Shown piece by piece: positions 35,885 to 45,072 of a stretch of 64,000 nucleotides of DNA. The notes under the pieces are model-generated. The model saw only the letters and a program-made list of their open reading frames with translations, searched no databases and was not told where the DNA came from. The translations under genes and the position numbers were made by a program. How positions within the stretch are numbered: position 1 is the first letter of the stretch; each line of letters begins with the position of its first letter. This DNA is from an uncultured Alteromonadaceae bacterium (GTDB lineage: Bacteria > Pseudomonadota > Gammaproteobacteria > Enterobacterales > Alteromonadaceae): NCBI GenBank assembly GCA_947501935.1, contig CANMXU010000024.1, forward strand, positions 17,202 to 81,201. Direction: 5' to 3'.

Positions 35885-36781
35885 ATGTTTTATCGGTTAT
35901 TTTATTGTTTGATTTTTGTAACATCGTTATTTATAAGTGCTTGTTCTCCCTTATCAGGACAAGGGCAGTCATTTAATTCAGGAGGTGTGAAAATACAATA
36001 CCACGAAGCTGGCGAAGGACCCCCTTTGTTTTTGTTGCACGGTTTTGCGCTGGATGGAAAAATGCAGTGGCGGGGAGTTGTTAGTGAGCTAACTAACAAC
36101 TATCGAGTTATCGTTCCTGATCATCGAGGGCATGGAGGAAGTGACAAACCCAAAGGCAAAGAACATTATGGTCGCCATATGGTTGATGATGTTATTCGCC
36201 TTATGGATCACCTTGAAATTAAGCGAGCTCGTATAGCTGGTATGTCCATGGGCGGCTTTATAACTGTTGCTGTTGCGGCCATTTATCCCGAACGCATTAG
36301 CTGTGGTTTTGTTGGTGCTGCAGGCTGGGTCGATCCTATGACGGAGCCAGTGTTTGATGAAGAGGTCGCACTAGCATTTGAAAGAGGCGAGGGGTTTGAC
36401 CGTTTGAACCAAATGCTTAATCCGGAAAATGATCCTGAGGCTGGCGGCGGTTGGTTGGGCAAATTATTTTTTAATCTGATGATAGGAGACCAAGACCCAA
36501 TGGTATTGGCGAGTGTTTACCGGGGCATGGCGGATGTAGCTATTACCTCTGAAATGATCGCGTCCAGCCCAGTAGAATTACTTACGGTGATTGGTGATAA
36601 AGACGGTCTGTTACCACGGGCGCATGCACTAGATGCAATATCAGCTAAACATAACCTCATCATCGTAAAAAATAAAGACCATGGTTCGATAGGAACTGCT
36701 GATGAATTTGATACTGCTATGCAACTATTTCTGGCAAACGAGACGGCCTGTGGTACAACTTCTTTAAAGGACGATAAATAA
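35885..36781 (+). CDS. Alpha/beta hydrolase lipoprotein
   Basis: 298 residues with a lipobox (LFISAC) and a standard alpha/beta-hydrolase fold: oxyanion segment FLLHGFALDG, strand VIVPDHRGHGGSDKP, nucleophile elbow AGMSMGGF (Ser about 121), a late acid in VIGDKDGLL and the catalytic His in KDHGS. It should cleave an ester or similar bond in the envelope. By eye its G+C is higher than that of its neighbours. It sits between two terminators and stands alone, so it may be an insertion unrelated to the sugar genes. Confidence 0.85.
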   Translation: MFYRLFYCLIFVTSLFISACSPLSGQGQSFNSGGVKIQYHEAGEGPPLFLLHGFALDGKMQWRGVVSELTNNYRVIVPDHRGHGGSDKPKGKEHYGRHMVDDVIRLMDHLEIKRARIAGMSMGGFITVAVAAIYPERISCGFVGAAGWVDPMTEPVFDEEVALAFERGEGFDRLNQMLNPENDPEAGGGWLGKLFFNLMIGDQDPMVLASVYRGMADVAITSEMIASSPVELLTVIGDKDGLLPRAHALDAISAKHNLIIVKNKDHGSIGTADEFDTAMQLFLANETACGTTSLKDDK

Positions 36782-36802
36782 TTTTATTCTCAATGGGGAA
36801 CA

Positions 36803-36828
36803 AAAAATGGGCTCGTGTGCCCATTTTT
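36803..36828. terminator. Bidirectional terminator between convergent genes
   Basis: 10-bp stem AAAAATGGGC (36803-36812) with GCCCATTTTT (36819-36828), 6-base loop. The A and T tracts in the stem serve both directions. Confidence 0.85.
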
Positions 36829-36863
36829 AATTTTATAAACTAGTTTAACGTTTAACTAAAAAC

Positions 36864-38480
36864 CTATTCATGTTCTATATAGGAAAACCAATCAAAATCA
36901 GCTGGTTGACGACTACCAGATAAATCTTGGCAGCATAAGCCAACAAAAGCGCCAGTGAAGTTGGCGTGCTCTCCACCAGGGCCCGTTTCATCAGCGAGTA
37001 TACTGTAATCAAGTTCCAGTGCAATTTTTTGCCAGTTACCTTCAGTCGTACCATAGAAAAAGGTTAGTTTGTCATGATCAACTTCTGCATTGAGATAAAC
37101 TTCACCTGCTTCAGGAAGCTTTATTGGCTCTGGGGTGAAGTATTGTGCAGCTGTATCACCAATACAGCCGGTGACTTCAAGTATCCTACCTAACGTTTCA
37201 TGCTGAGTAATGTGTAAATAGTAATATTTTGCACTGTTGTAGTAACAAACAAGTCCTGCCATTTGTTGAAAGTTAACCGGTGAAAAATCTATTTTTGTGG
37301 CCGCGCTATATTTAAACGCTTGTTGACGTCTAGCAACAAGCGCTTGAGTAAAGCTACTGCCTAGTGACTCTCTGCCTTTTAATCTAAGATAGCTAGGTCG
37401 TTCGGTAAGGCTTAAGCTTTCCGAGTCTAATGGTATGCGTAGTGTTTGAAAATCAATAGGTAATTGAGTTTGTTCAAAGTCATCGTATTGCTTTGTTAAA
37501 CAAGGTGCTACTGTATTACTTGTCGTTATGGTTAGCTCTGATTGTGGCATTGCTTCACCATGTGTTAATCTCAACCAGCCATCGCTTGACCATTGTGCCT
37601 GCTGAATTGCAGTTTCACGGCCCATAACACTGCGACGGTTTTCTAATGGTCTACTGCATAAGTGTACTAACCATGCTTGGCCATTTTCAATATCTACAAA
37701 GTCTGCATGGCCAGCGCGTTGCAATCTTGCTTCACTATTTACTGAAGTAAGTAAGGGGCCTTGTGGATCAGCCTCATATGGGCCTTCAATGCTTTTTGAA
37801 CGTAACAGTAAAGCGGCATGCTCATACCCCGTGCCGCCTTCAGCAACCATTAAATAGTAATAACCGTTACGCTGATAAAGATGAGGCCCTTCAGTACGGC
37901 CGAGTTCAGAGCCTGAGAATATTTTCTTTATCGGGCCTATAAGCTTGCCTTGCTCAGGAGAGTATTCTTGTAAAATAATACCACCAAAGTAATTCTCAGC
38001 ATCAAAAGCTTTACTGGCTTGCCCTTGCCTGTGATCCCAACGTAAATTGACTAACCATTTTTTACCGTTGTTATCATGAAATAAAGACGGATCAAAACCA
38101 CTGCTGGTTAAATAAGTTGGCTCTGACCAATCACCTAGAATATCATCAGTAGTCACTAAAAAGTTGTGTACATCTTTACATTGACTCCAGTAACGACGCG
38201 CATTTGAAAAAATTAAATAAAAAGTACCGTTATCGTAAGACAGACAGGGCGCCCAGACACCACAGGAGTCGGGGTTGCCTAACATATCTAATTGTGAAGG
38301 TCGGTTTAATGGTCGAGCGACCAAAGTCCAATTAACTAAGTCAGTTGAATGAAAAATTTGTACCCCAGGGAACCATTCAAAAGTTGAAGTGGCAATATAA
38401 TAGTCGTTGCCAACTTTAATAATAGAAGGGTCAGGATTAAAACCTTTGAGAATCGGGTTGTTGATGGTTATATCAGGCAT
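36864..38480 (-). CDS. GH43 beta-xylosidase / alpha-L-arabinofuranosidase
   Basis: 538 residues, the usual length for two-domain GH43 xylosidases. The five-bladed propeller carries Asp17 (FNPDPS, base), Asp130 (SGFDPSLF, pKa modulator) and Glu197 (RTEGPHLY, acid). The C-terminal beta-sandwich domain follows from about residue 330. There is no signal peptide, so it acts in the cytoplasm on xylo-oligosaccharides. It is the last gene of the minus-strand xylose cluster, 98 bases after the SDR gene, with a palindrome in between. Confidence 0.95.
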   Translation of the reverse strand: MPDITINNPILKGFNPDPSIIKVGNDYYIATSTFEWFPGVQIFHSTDLVNWTLVARPLNRPSQLDMLGNPDSCGVWAPCLSYDNGTFYLIFSNARRYWSQCKDVHNFLVTTDDILGDWSEPTYLTSSGFDPSLFHDNNGKKWLVNLRWDHRQGQASKAFDAENYFGGIILQEYSPEQGKLIGPIKKIFSGSELGRTEGPHLYQRNGYYYLMVAEGGTGYEHAALLLRSKSIEGPYEADPQGPLLTSVNSEARLQRAGHADFVDIENGQAWLVHLCSRPLENRRSVMGRETAIQQAQWSSDGWLRLTHGEAMPQSELTITTSNTVAPCLTKQYDDFEQTQLPIDFQTLRIPLDSESLSLTERPSYLRLKGRESLGSSFTQALVARRQQAFKYSAATKIDFSPVNFQQMAGLVCYYNSAKYYYLHITQHETLGRILEVTGCIGDTAAQYFTPEPIKLPEAGEVYLNAEVDHDKLTFFYGTTEGNWQKIALELDYSILADETGPGGEHANFTGAFVGLCCQDLSGSRQPADFDWFSYIEHE

Positions 38481-38498
38481 AAATTAACTCTTGTTTGA

Positions 38499-38508
38499 TA
38501 AACGTTTA
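38499..38508. promoter_or_regulatory. Possible LacI/GalR-type operator
   Basis: Perfect 10-bp palindrome TAAACGTTTA, centred 23 bases before the GH43 start codon. An AAACGTTT core is common for LacI/GalR proteins but differs from the operator of the LacI protein in this window, so another regulator would be needed. Confidence 0.35.
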
Positions 38509-38578
38509 AATAGAGGTCGTAGATTGCAGCAAGGTTTATGCTTTTTACTAAAGTACCATTGCTGCAAAGGTGAGTGAA

Positions 38579-39313
38579 TTACAAACTCATACCGCCATCT
38601 ATAACAATATTTTCACCTGTCATAAAAGTGGCTTCATCAGAAGCTAATAAGCTTGCTATAGCCGCTATTTCACTTGGCTGGCCAATACGTTTCATTGGTT
38701 GTCTGTCGATAAAGTTTTGTAAAGCGGCCTCATAATCTCCAGTATCACGTAAACGTTGATCTAAAGAAGGTGAGTGTACAGTACCGGGGCTAATTGCATT
38801 GCAGCGTATACCTTGTTCAATATAATCAGCAGCAACAGATTTAGTTAAGCCAATAACGGCGGCTTTACTGGTGCCATAGGCAAAGCGGTTGGCAACGCCT
38901 TTAACACTAGATACAACGGAAGCAATATTGATTATAGAGCCATTTTTTTGCGCTAACATACCCGGTAATACTGCTTTTATTAAACGAAAACTTGAAGTAA
39001 TGTTTACATTTAAACTTACCGTCCATTGATCTTCAGTACAGTCGGCAATAGAGCCATTGAATACCACTCCTGCACAATTAACCAGTACATTGATTTCAGG
39101 AAAAGAAGCAACACATGCTTGAATTTGTTCACTGTTAGTAATATCTAAAAGGTAGGTGTTGATGTTACTAACAGTGTTTAATTCATCTAGTCTTACTGCG
39201 TTGACGTCAGTTGCTACAACTTGAGCACCTTGACTGGCAAACAATAATGCCATTTCTTTACCAATGCCTTGCGCTGCACCTGTGATTAATATGGTTTTGT
39301 TTTTTAACTTCAT
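38579..39313 (-). CDS. SDR dehydrogenase, 2-keto-3-deoxy-sugar-acid dehydrogenase-like
   Basis: 244 residues from ATG 39313, preceded by AAAGGA; an upstream start at 39346 would overlap the lactonase gene. NAD-binding motif TGAAQGIG, catalytic Ser132, Tyr146 and Lys150 (AYGTSK), C-terminal MTGENIVIDGGMSL. The early VVATDVNAVRLDEL with Asp after the second strand suggests NAD. The overall sequence resembles 2-keto-3-deoxy-L-fuconate dehydrogenase and DHRS6-type SDRs. It may oxidise C4 of 2-keto-3-deoxypentonate, the product of the dehydratase in this operon. The alternative is D-xylose 1-dehydrogenase. Confidence 0.85.
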   Translation of the reverse strand: MKLKNKTILITGAAQGIGKEMALLFASQGAQVVATDVNAVRLDELNTVSNINTYLLDITNSEQIQACVASFPEINVLVNCAGVVFNGSIADCTEDQWTVSLNVNITSSFRLIKAVLPGMLAQKNGSIINIASVVSSVKGVANRFAYGTSKAAVIGLTKSVAADYIEQGIRCNAISPGTVHSPSLDQRLRDTGDYEAALQNFIDRQPMKRIGQPSEIAAIASLLASDEATFMTGENIVIDGGMSL

Positions 39314-39327
39314 AGGTAAATCCTTTG

Positions 39328-40218
39328 TTAGCGACGAATAGTACAAGGTGGATAAACAAAACCTTGTTGTTCGACGTCTATTGAAAAAAGTCCACCGGAT
39401 AACGGAAAATTTGCCTGCTCTTCTTTTGGCATGCCATTAATTGCAGTGGTAATAAATAAGGTGTTTAGCGTTTTTCCGCCGAAAGTACATTTGGTGATGT
39501 TAGGCACAGGTAAATCAATAGTCCGTACGCATTCTCCTTGTAAATTAAATCGACTTACCTTACCCGCACCATAATGACAAACCCAGAGGAAGCCTTCTGT
39601 ATCTAGGCACATGCCATCAGGGTGACCATTATGTTCATCGAAGATGATAAATGGGCGAATGTTACTGACTTCGTTATCTCGGTTTAAACAACCTTTGAAG
39701 ATTGTCTTCGTCAGAGTATTGGTAAAATAGATATATTTACCATCGAGGCTAAATGTTGGGCCATTAGTGATAGTGCACTGGCCTAGCTCTAATAGATGAT
39801 TTAATGAACCGTTTTTATCAAGACGATAAAAGCTACCGCTTTCTTCTGATTGCGATTTGTTCATACTGCCAAACCAGTAGTTACCTTGCGTATCACAGCA
39901 ACCATCATTAAATCGATTTTCAGTATTATCATCTTCAAGTAATTGAACAGGTGTTACTTTTCTGTTATTGAGACTTATATGGAAAACGCCTGTTGCAAAA
40001 GTGGCGAATAGACCACCTTTTGCGGCCGGTACCACAGAGCTAATTTCTCCGGGAAAATGCCAACTGTGTTTGTATGTATTTCCTTCTCGGTCAAAACGAA
40101 AACGATGTAATTTAGATTGAGTAATGTCAACCCAGTAGAGAGCTTGCTCTGTTTCATGCCAAACAGGGCCTTCACCAAGTTCAGACTTTTCGTGCCAAAT
40201 ACATGTTAATTCATTCAT
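39328..40218 (-). CDS. SMP-30/gluconolaconase-family sugar lactonase (probable xylonolactonase)
   Basis: 296 residues from ATG 40218, with a purine-rich AAAGAG site; an earlier ATG at 40242 is possible. The SMP-30 six-bladed propeller is clear: KSELGEGPVWHETEQALYWVDI (metal Glu), RFNDGCCDTQGNYWFG (Asn and Asp), and GHPDGMCLDTEGFLWVCHYG (metal Asp). It should open D-xylono-lactone to D-xylonate in the cytoplasm. It lies between the SDR and xylonate dehydratase genes, with 14 and about 30 bases of spacing, which strongly supports the oxidative xylose route. Confidence 0.9.
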   Translation of the reverse strand: MNELTCIWHEKSELGEGPVWHETEQALYWVDITQSKLHRFRFDREGNTYKHSWHFPGEISSVVPAAKGGLFATFATGVFHISLNNRKVTPVQLLEDDNTENRFNDGCCDTQGNYWFGSMNKSQSEESGSFYRLDKNGSLNHLLELGQCTITNGPTFSLDGKYIYFTNTLTKTIFKGCLNRDNEVSNIRPFIIFDEHNGHPDGMCLDTEGFLWVCHYGAGKVSRFNLQGECVRTIDLPVPNITKCTFGGKTLNTLFITTAINGMPKEEQANFPLSGGLFSIDVEQQGFVYPPCTIRR

Positions 40219-40247
40219 CTTTATACTCTTTGTATGGCTCATGTAGA

Positions 40248-42044
40248 CTAATGAGAGTTTCTTGGTATACCGTGCTTACTTGCTATACGGGTATGTTTCT
40301 CTTTCATTTCTAAAGTGCCACCATCACTTAATTGGTTAACGCGGCTACGGTAAATTTCTTGCCAAGGTGTTTGGTTAACAATAGGAATGCGTTCCATGCT
40401 TTTTTTCCGGCTAGCAAGTTTTTCAACTTCGAGCAGTAAATCAACCGTATTGTTATTGAGGTCAATACGTAGGGTATCCCCTGTTTTTATATAGGCTAGT
40501 CCACCGCCAACTGCAGCTTCTGGTGAAATATTCAATATTGAAGGACTTGCAGAGGTGCCACTTTGTCTACCATCTCCCATAGTTGGCAAGCAAGTTATAC
40601 CTTGTTTAACAAGGTAGTCAGGTGGCAGCATATTAACTACTTCAGCAGAGCCAGGGTAACCGACAGGGCCACAGTTACGGATAATCAGTATGCAGTACTT
40701 ATCAATATTTAAGGTCGGATCATTAATGCGATGGTGGTAATCTTCAGGGCCTTCGAAAACGATAGCGCGTGCTTCAAATATATTGGGCTGTTCAGGATCG
40801 TTTAAGTAAGTTGTTCTGAATGCCTCATCAATTACAGATTTTTTCATAATGGCGGAATCGAAAATATTGCCAGACATAACTGCAAAACCAGCTTTTTCCA
40901 TTAGCGGTTTTGAGACTGTTTTGATCACTTTATTTTCGCGACTACGAGCATTACCATAAATTTCTTTAACCGTTTTTCCGGTAACGGTCATCACTTCTTC
41001 GTTTATAATACCTGCTTCAATAAGCTCTCCCATTACCGCCGGAATCCCCCCTGCACGGTGAAACTCTTCCCCTAAATATTCCCCTGCTGGCTGGCAGTTA
41101 ACTATCATCGGCACAGATTCACCATGAGTTTGCCAGTCAGTAATTGACAGGTTTATTTCGTCCATATGGTTTGCTATCGCCTGAATGTGTGGTGGTGCAT
41201 TCGTTGAACCGCCAATGGCACTACAGACCTTAATTGCATTGTAGAACGACTCTTGTGTCATAATGTCTGATGGTTTTAAATCTTCAGCTACCATCTCTAC
41301 GATACGGCGACCTGTGTAATAACCCATTTGAGCACGTTCTCTATATGGCGCTGGTATTGCAGCACAACCAGGTAAAGACATGCCCAATGCTTCTGCCAAA
41401 GAATTCATCGTCAGTGCTGTGCCCATGGTATTACAATGCCCTGAACTCGGCGCTGAGGATGAAACTTGACCCATAAAATTTTCATAATCAATTTCACCAG
41501 CAGCATATTTTTCGCGGCATTCCCAAATAATACTTCCAGAGCCAACTCTTTTTTCGTTGTCCCAACCATTAAGCATTGGACCACCTGAAAATACGATGGT
41601 AGGAATATCAACAGCAGCTGCAGCCATTAAGGTTGCTGGCGTGGTTTTATCACAACCTGTTGTTAATATAACGCCATCAAGAGGGTAGCCATAAAGTACT
41701 TCAATAAGTCCTAAAGTTGCTAGATTTCGGTCTAAGGCGGCAGTCGGGCGTTTGCCCATTTCATGAATAGGATGTACCGGAAACTCAAGAGGAATGCCAC
41801 CTGCGTCCCTAATGCCTTCTTTTAACCTTTGTGCTAGGCCAACATGGTGTCGGTTACAAGGGGTTAGGTCACTACCTGTTTGGGCAATGCCAATAATTGG
41901 TTTTCCAGATTGCAGTTCTTCGCGTGTTAAACCGTAATTCATATAACGTTCTAAATATATGGCGGTTTGATCAGGTTGATTAGGCTCATTAAGCCACTCT
42001 TCACTACGTAGGCGTTTTTTTTGCTTTGATTTATCTATCGACAT
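40248..42044 (-). CDS. xylD: Xylonate dehydratase (IlvD/Edd family)
   Basis: 598 residues from ATG 42044; the longer frame begins with TTG at 42101. It converts D-xylonate to 2-keto-3-deoxy-D-xylonate. The Fe-S cysteines are at C63 (TPCNRHH), C131 (TTGCDKTTP) and C204 (SGHCNTMGTA), and the sequence RLRSEEWLNEPNQPD with YLERYMNYGLTREELQSGKPIIGIAQTGSDL-type flow is characteristic of pentonate dehydratases rather than IlvD proper. Related enzymes also use L-arabonate or gluconate. It is preceded by xylA with a gap of 187 bases that may hold a promoter. Confidence 0.92.
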   Translation of the reverse strand: MSIDKSKQKKRLRSEEWLNEPNQPDQTAIYLERYMNYGLTREELQSGKPIIGIAQTGSDLTPCNRHHVGLAQRLKEGIRDAGGIPLEFPVHPIHEMGKRPTAALDRNLATLGLIEVLYGYPLDGVILTTGCDKTTPATLMAAAAVDIPTIVFSGGPMLNGWDNEKRVGSGSIIWECREKYAAGEIDYENFMGQVSSSAPSSGHCNTMGTALTMNSLAEALGMSLPGCAAIPAPYRERAQMGYYTGRRIVEMVAEDLKPSDIMTQESFYNAIKVCSAIGGSTNAPPHIQAIANHMDEINLSITDWQTHGESVPMIVNCQPAGEYLGEEFHRAGGIPAVMGELIEAGIINEEVMTVTGKTVKEIYGNARSRENKVIKTVSKPLMEKAGFAVMSGNIFDSAIMKKSVIDEAFRTTYLNDPEQPNIFEARAIVFEGPEDYHHRINDPTLNIDKYCILIIRNCGPVGYPGSAEVVNMLPPDYLVKQGITCLPTMGDGRQSGTSASPSILNISPEAAVGGGLAYIKTGDTLRIDLNNNTVDLLLEVEKLASRKKSMERIPIVNQTPWQEIYRSRVNQLSDGGTLEMKEKHTRIASKHGIPRNSH

Positions 42045-42231
42045 GAACGTATCTACTTTGGGGATCTTGCTAAACAGTTTACTGAGGTTAGCTACTTTCA
42101 AGCTACATTGCAGTTGCAGAGCAATTAATACTTTTTTAACCTTGAAAGGGGTAACCTCAAGGTAAATAACAAATGGGGGAATAAGTTAAATACCAAGCGG
42201 TTAAATTAAGGAGTGTTAGTTGAAGGGATGT

Positions 42232-43551
42232 TTATATGTAACGGTTAACAATGTTTTCTAGTAGCTCTTGGCGACCAGATTCTTGTTTAGGATTAATTTT
42301 TTCTTCAAGTACCAATTTAGACAAGCTGTCTAAGCTGTGATCGCCAGACAGTATGCTTTGACCTAATTGACCCTTCCAACCCGCATAACGTTCATCAACA
42401 AAATCAGACAGTGGCGCATCTTCAATTAATTTAGCTGCGTTAAGTAATGCTTTTGCCATCGTGTCCATGCCACCGATGTGACCAATGAATAAATCATCAC
42501 GTTCACATGATTGACGACGAAGTTTAGTATCAAAGTTAAAACCGCCAGTGTCTAAACCGCCATTTTTCAAAATTTCATACATCACTAACGTACATTCTGC
42601 TACGTCATTAGGGAATTGGTCGGTATCCCAACCGTTTTGCATGTCGCCACGGTTAGCATCAATACTCCCCATAACACCTTCAGCACAAGCTACAGCCACT
42701 TCATGATGGAAGCTGTGACCGGCAAGTGTTGCATGGTTAGCTTCAATGTTTACATGAACTTCACCGGCAATACCGTGCTTGTGTAAGAAACCAGCAACAG
42801 TTGCTGTGTCGTAATCGTATTGGTGCTTAGTAGGCTCTTGCGGCTTAGGTTCAATTAATAACTTACCTTTGAAACCAATTTTATGTTTGTGCTCAATCAC
42901 CATTTTAAGGAAACGTGCGTATTGCTCGCCTTCTTGTGCAAGGTCCGTATTTAACAGCGTATCGTAACCTTCACGGCCACCCCAAAGTACGTAGTTTTCG
43001 CCGCCTAAACGGTGCGTTACTTCTAATGCATGTTTTACTTGCGCTGCAGCGTAAGCGTATAAGTCAGGGTTCGGGTTAGTAGAACCACCTGCACAAAAAC
43101 GCGCATTTGAGAATAAGTTCGCAGTACCCCATAACAACTTAATACCAGTACGCTTCATTTCTTTTTCAAAAATACCCACAATGTGATCTACATTGTCATG
43201 AAATTCTTGTAATGACTCGCCTTCAGGTGCGATATCAGCATCATGAAAACAAAAGTAAGGTACGCCTAATTTTTCAAAAAATTCAAACGCTACTTTCGCT
43301 TTTTGTTCAGCTAGCTCTAATTGGTTGCCTGTAGCTGAAATCCAAGGACGCTCAAACGTACCAGCACCGAAGATGTCAGAGCCTGCCCAACAAAAGTTGT
43401 GCCAGTAACACGCCGCAAAACGTAAGTGCTCTTTCATGGTTTTGCCAAGCACTACTTGGTTTTCGTCGTAGTAACGAAAGGCTAATGGGTTGGTGCTGTT
43501 TTCACCTTCAAATTTAATTTTTTCTACGGTATTAAAAAATTGTTCGCTCAT
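42232..43551 (-). CDS. xylA: Xylose isomerase
   Basis: 439 residues, the class II length. Interconverts D-xylose and D-xylulose in the cytoplasm. The catalytic His103 and Asp106 are in FCFHDADIAPEG, and metal-ligand motifs follow: WGGREGYDTLLNTD, LLIEPKPQEPTKHQYD, VNIEANHATLAGHSFHHE and GSIDANRGD. It lies between xylB (50 bases upstream in transcription order) and the xylonate dehydratase gene. The organism therefore has both the isomerase and the oxidative xylose route in one locus. Confidence 0.98.
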   Translation of the reverse strand: MSEQFFNTVEKIKFEGENSTNPLAFRYYDENQVVLGKTMKEHLRFAACYWHNFCWAGSDIFGAGTFERPWISATGNQLELAEQKAKVAFEFFEKLGVPYFCFHDADIAPEGESLQEFHDNVDHIVGIFEKEMKRTGIKLLWGTANLFSNARFCAGGSTNPNPDLYAYAAAQVKHALEVTHRLGGENYVLWGGREGYDTLLNTDLAQEGEQYARFLKMVIEHKHKIGFKGKLLIEPKPQEPTKHQYDYDTATVAGFLHKHGIAGEVHVNIEANHATLAGHSFHHEVAVACAEGVMGSIDANRGDMQNGWDTDQFPNDVAECTLVMYEILKNGGLDTGGFNFDTKLRRQSCERDDLFIGHIGGMDTMAKALLNAAKLIEDAPLSDFVDERYAGWKGQLGQSILSGDHSLDSLSKLVLEEKINPKQESGRQELLENIVNRYI

Positions 43552-43601
43552 GTGTTACTCCTAGTTAATTCTTTTGGGGATTATTCGTTGTTAGTTAACG
43601 C

Positions 43602-45059
43602 TTAAAAATGTGCTTTTAAGCTTTGATAAAGTTGTTGGTATTTGGTGTGTTGCGCCAAGTAATACGCTTGCATGGTGTTATCAGGTTCGATAACAAAGTC
43701 GACTTCACTGGCGATGCATACATCACTTGGAGGAACTTTTTTACTGGCAATTTTAGCTAAACGTGCTGCGCCTAAGGCTGGGCCTACTTCAGCGCCTTTA
43801 CGGTAAGTTAGTGGCTTATTTAATACGCTTGCCAGTATTTTTCCCCAAAGGGCGCTACGTGCGCCGCCGCCAATCACCGATACTTGGTCGATTTTAGTGC
43901 CTGCAGCAATTAAGGCTTGTTGACCATCAGCGAAAGCAAAAGCGACACCTTCTAATACTGCTCTGCCTAGCTCTGCTGCGCCGGTATTGTGATCAAGACC
44001 AAAGAAAATACCTTTGGCATTAGGGTTGTTATGTGGCGTGCGCTCACCAGAAAGATAAGGTAAAAACATCACTGATGAAGGGGTGGAAAAGTCGAGTTTT
44101 TCTACTTCGTCGAGTAATTCTTTTTCATTTGCAAAGCCAGTAAGTTGAGTAACCCAAGTTAAGCAACTTGCAGCGCTCAGAACCACCGACATTTGGTGCC
44201 AAGTATTAGGAATACAATGACAAAAGGTATGTACGGCGCTATCAGGATTTGGGTTATAGGTTTCGTTGGCAACAAAATATACGCCAGAGGTACCTAATGA
44301 TAAAAAGGCTTCGTTCGGGTTAATTACCCCGATGCCTGCTGCACCTGCTGCATTGTCTCCGCCGCCGGCAATAACGGGAACTTCATTCATGCCCCAGTTA
44401 TTGGCAATATCTTCATTTAAGTAGCCGGTAATGTCAGAGCCTTCAAATAATTTAGGCATGTTCTCAACCGTTAAGTCGGTTGCTTTTAACATTTCATTTG
44501 ACCATTGGCGCTTTTCCACATCAAGCCACAGTGTGCCTGCGCTATCAGACATGTCTGAAGCAAAGTCACCGGTCATTAAAAAGCGTAAATAATCTTTTGG
44601 TAATAACACCTTAGCTATTTGTTCAAAATTTTCAGGCTCGTTTTCTTTTACCCAAACCAATTTTGGCGCGGTAAAACCAGGCATAGCAATGTTGCCGGTG
44701 ATTGCGCGAGTATTGGTTTCACGCTGTTCAATGGTTTTACATTGTGCTTCGCTACGTCCGTCATTCCACAAAATAGCCGGGCGAATAATTTGATGTTTAC
44801 TGTTTAGTAACGTTGCACCATGCATTTGTCCGGATAAGCCAATAGCTTGAACAGCTTTTAACGCCGCGCTATTTTTCGATTTTATTTGTGCGATTGCTTC
44901 ATTCGTGGCTTGCCACCAATCACTAGGTGCTTGCTCTGACCATAAAGGGGCAGGGCGGCTAACGGTTAATGATGCTGAAGCTTGCTCAACAAGGGTATCT
45001 TTGTCATCAAGGATGATGACTTTTACACCTGATGTGCCTAAATCTATTCCTAAGTACAT
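43602..45059 (-). CDS. xylB: Xylulokinase
   Basis: 485 residues from ATG 45059, preceded by AAAGG; longer in-frame starts overlap the upstream gene. It phosphorylates D-xylulose to xylulose 5-phosphate. FGGY-family motifs: MYLGIDLGTSGVKVIILD (phosphate binding), SGQMHGATLL, AGGGDNAAGAAGIG (catalytic Asp) and SVIGGGARSALWGKILA (adenosine site). It starts 13 bases after the GH26-like gene and precedes xylA. Confidence 0.97.
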   Translation of the reverse strand: MYLGIDLGTSGVKVIILDDKDTLVEQASASLTVSRPAPLWSEQAPSDWWQATNEAIAQIKSKNSAALKAVQAIGLSGQMHGATLLNSKHQIIRPAILWNDGRSEAQCKTIEQRETNTRAITGNIAMPGFTAPKLVWVKENEPENFEQIAKVLLPKDYLRFLMTGDFASDMSDSAGTLWLDVEKRQWSNEMLKATDLTVENMPKLFEGSDITGYLNEDIANNWGMNEVPVIAGGGDNAAGAAGIGVINPNEAFLSLGTSGVYFVANETYNPNPDSAVHTFCHCIPNTWHQMSVVLSAASCLTWVTQLTGFANEKELLDEVEKLDFSTPSSVMFLPYLSGERTPHNNPNAKGIFFGLDHNTGAAELGRAVLEGVAFAFADGQQALIAAGTKIDQVSVIGGGARSALWGKILASVLNKPLTYRKGAEVGPALGAARLAKIASKKVPPSDVCIASEVDFVIEPDNTMQAYYLAQHTKYQQLYQSLKAHF

Positions 45060-45072
45060 AAATTTAACCTTT

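Noticed and set aside
36843..36858. Near-palindrome around AACGTT after the GH43 gene
   Set aside because: Two mismatches and a position between convergent gene ends; not a likely operator.
38524..38570. 9-bp inverted repeat TTGCAGCAA/TTGCTGCAA between the GH43 and SDR genes
   Set aside because: The loop is nearly 30 bases and there is no T tract, so it is not a convincing terminator.
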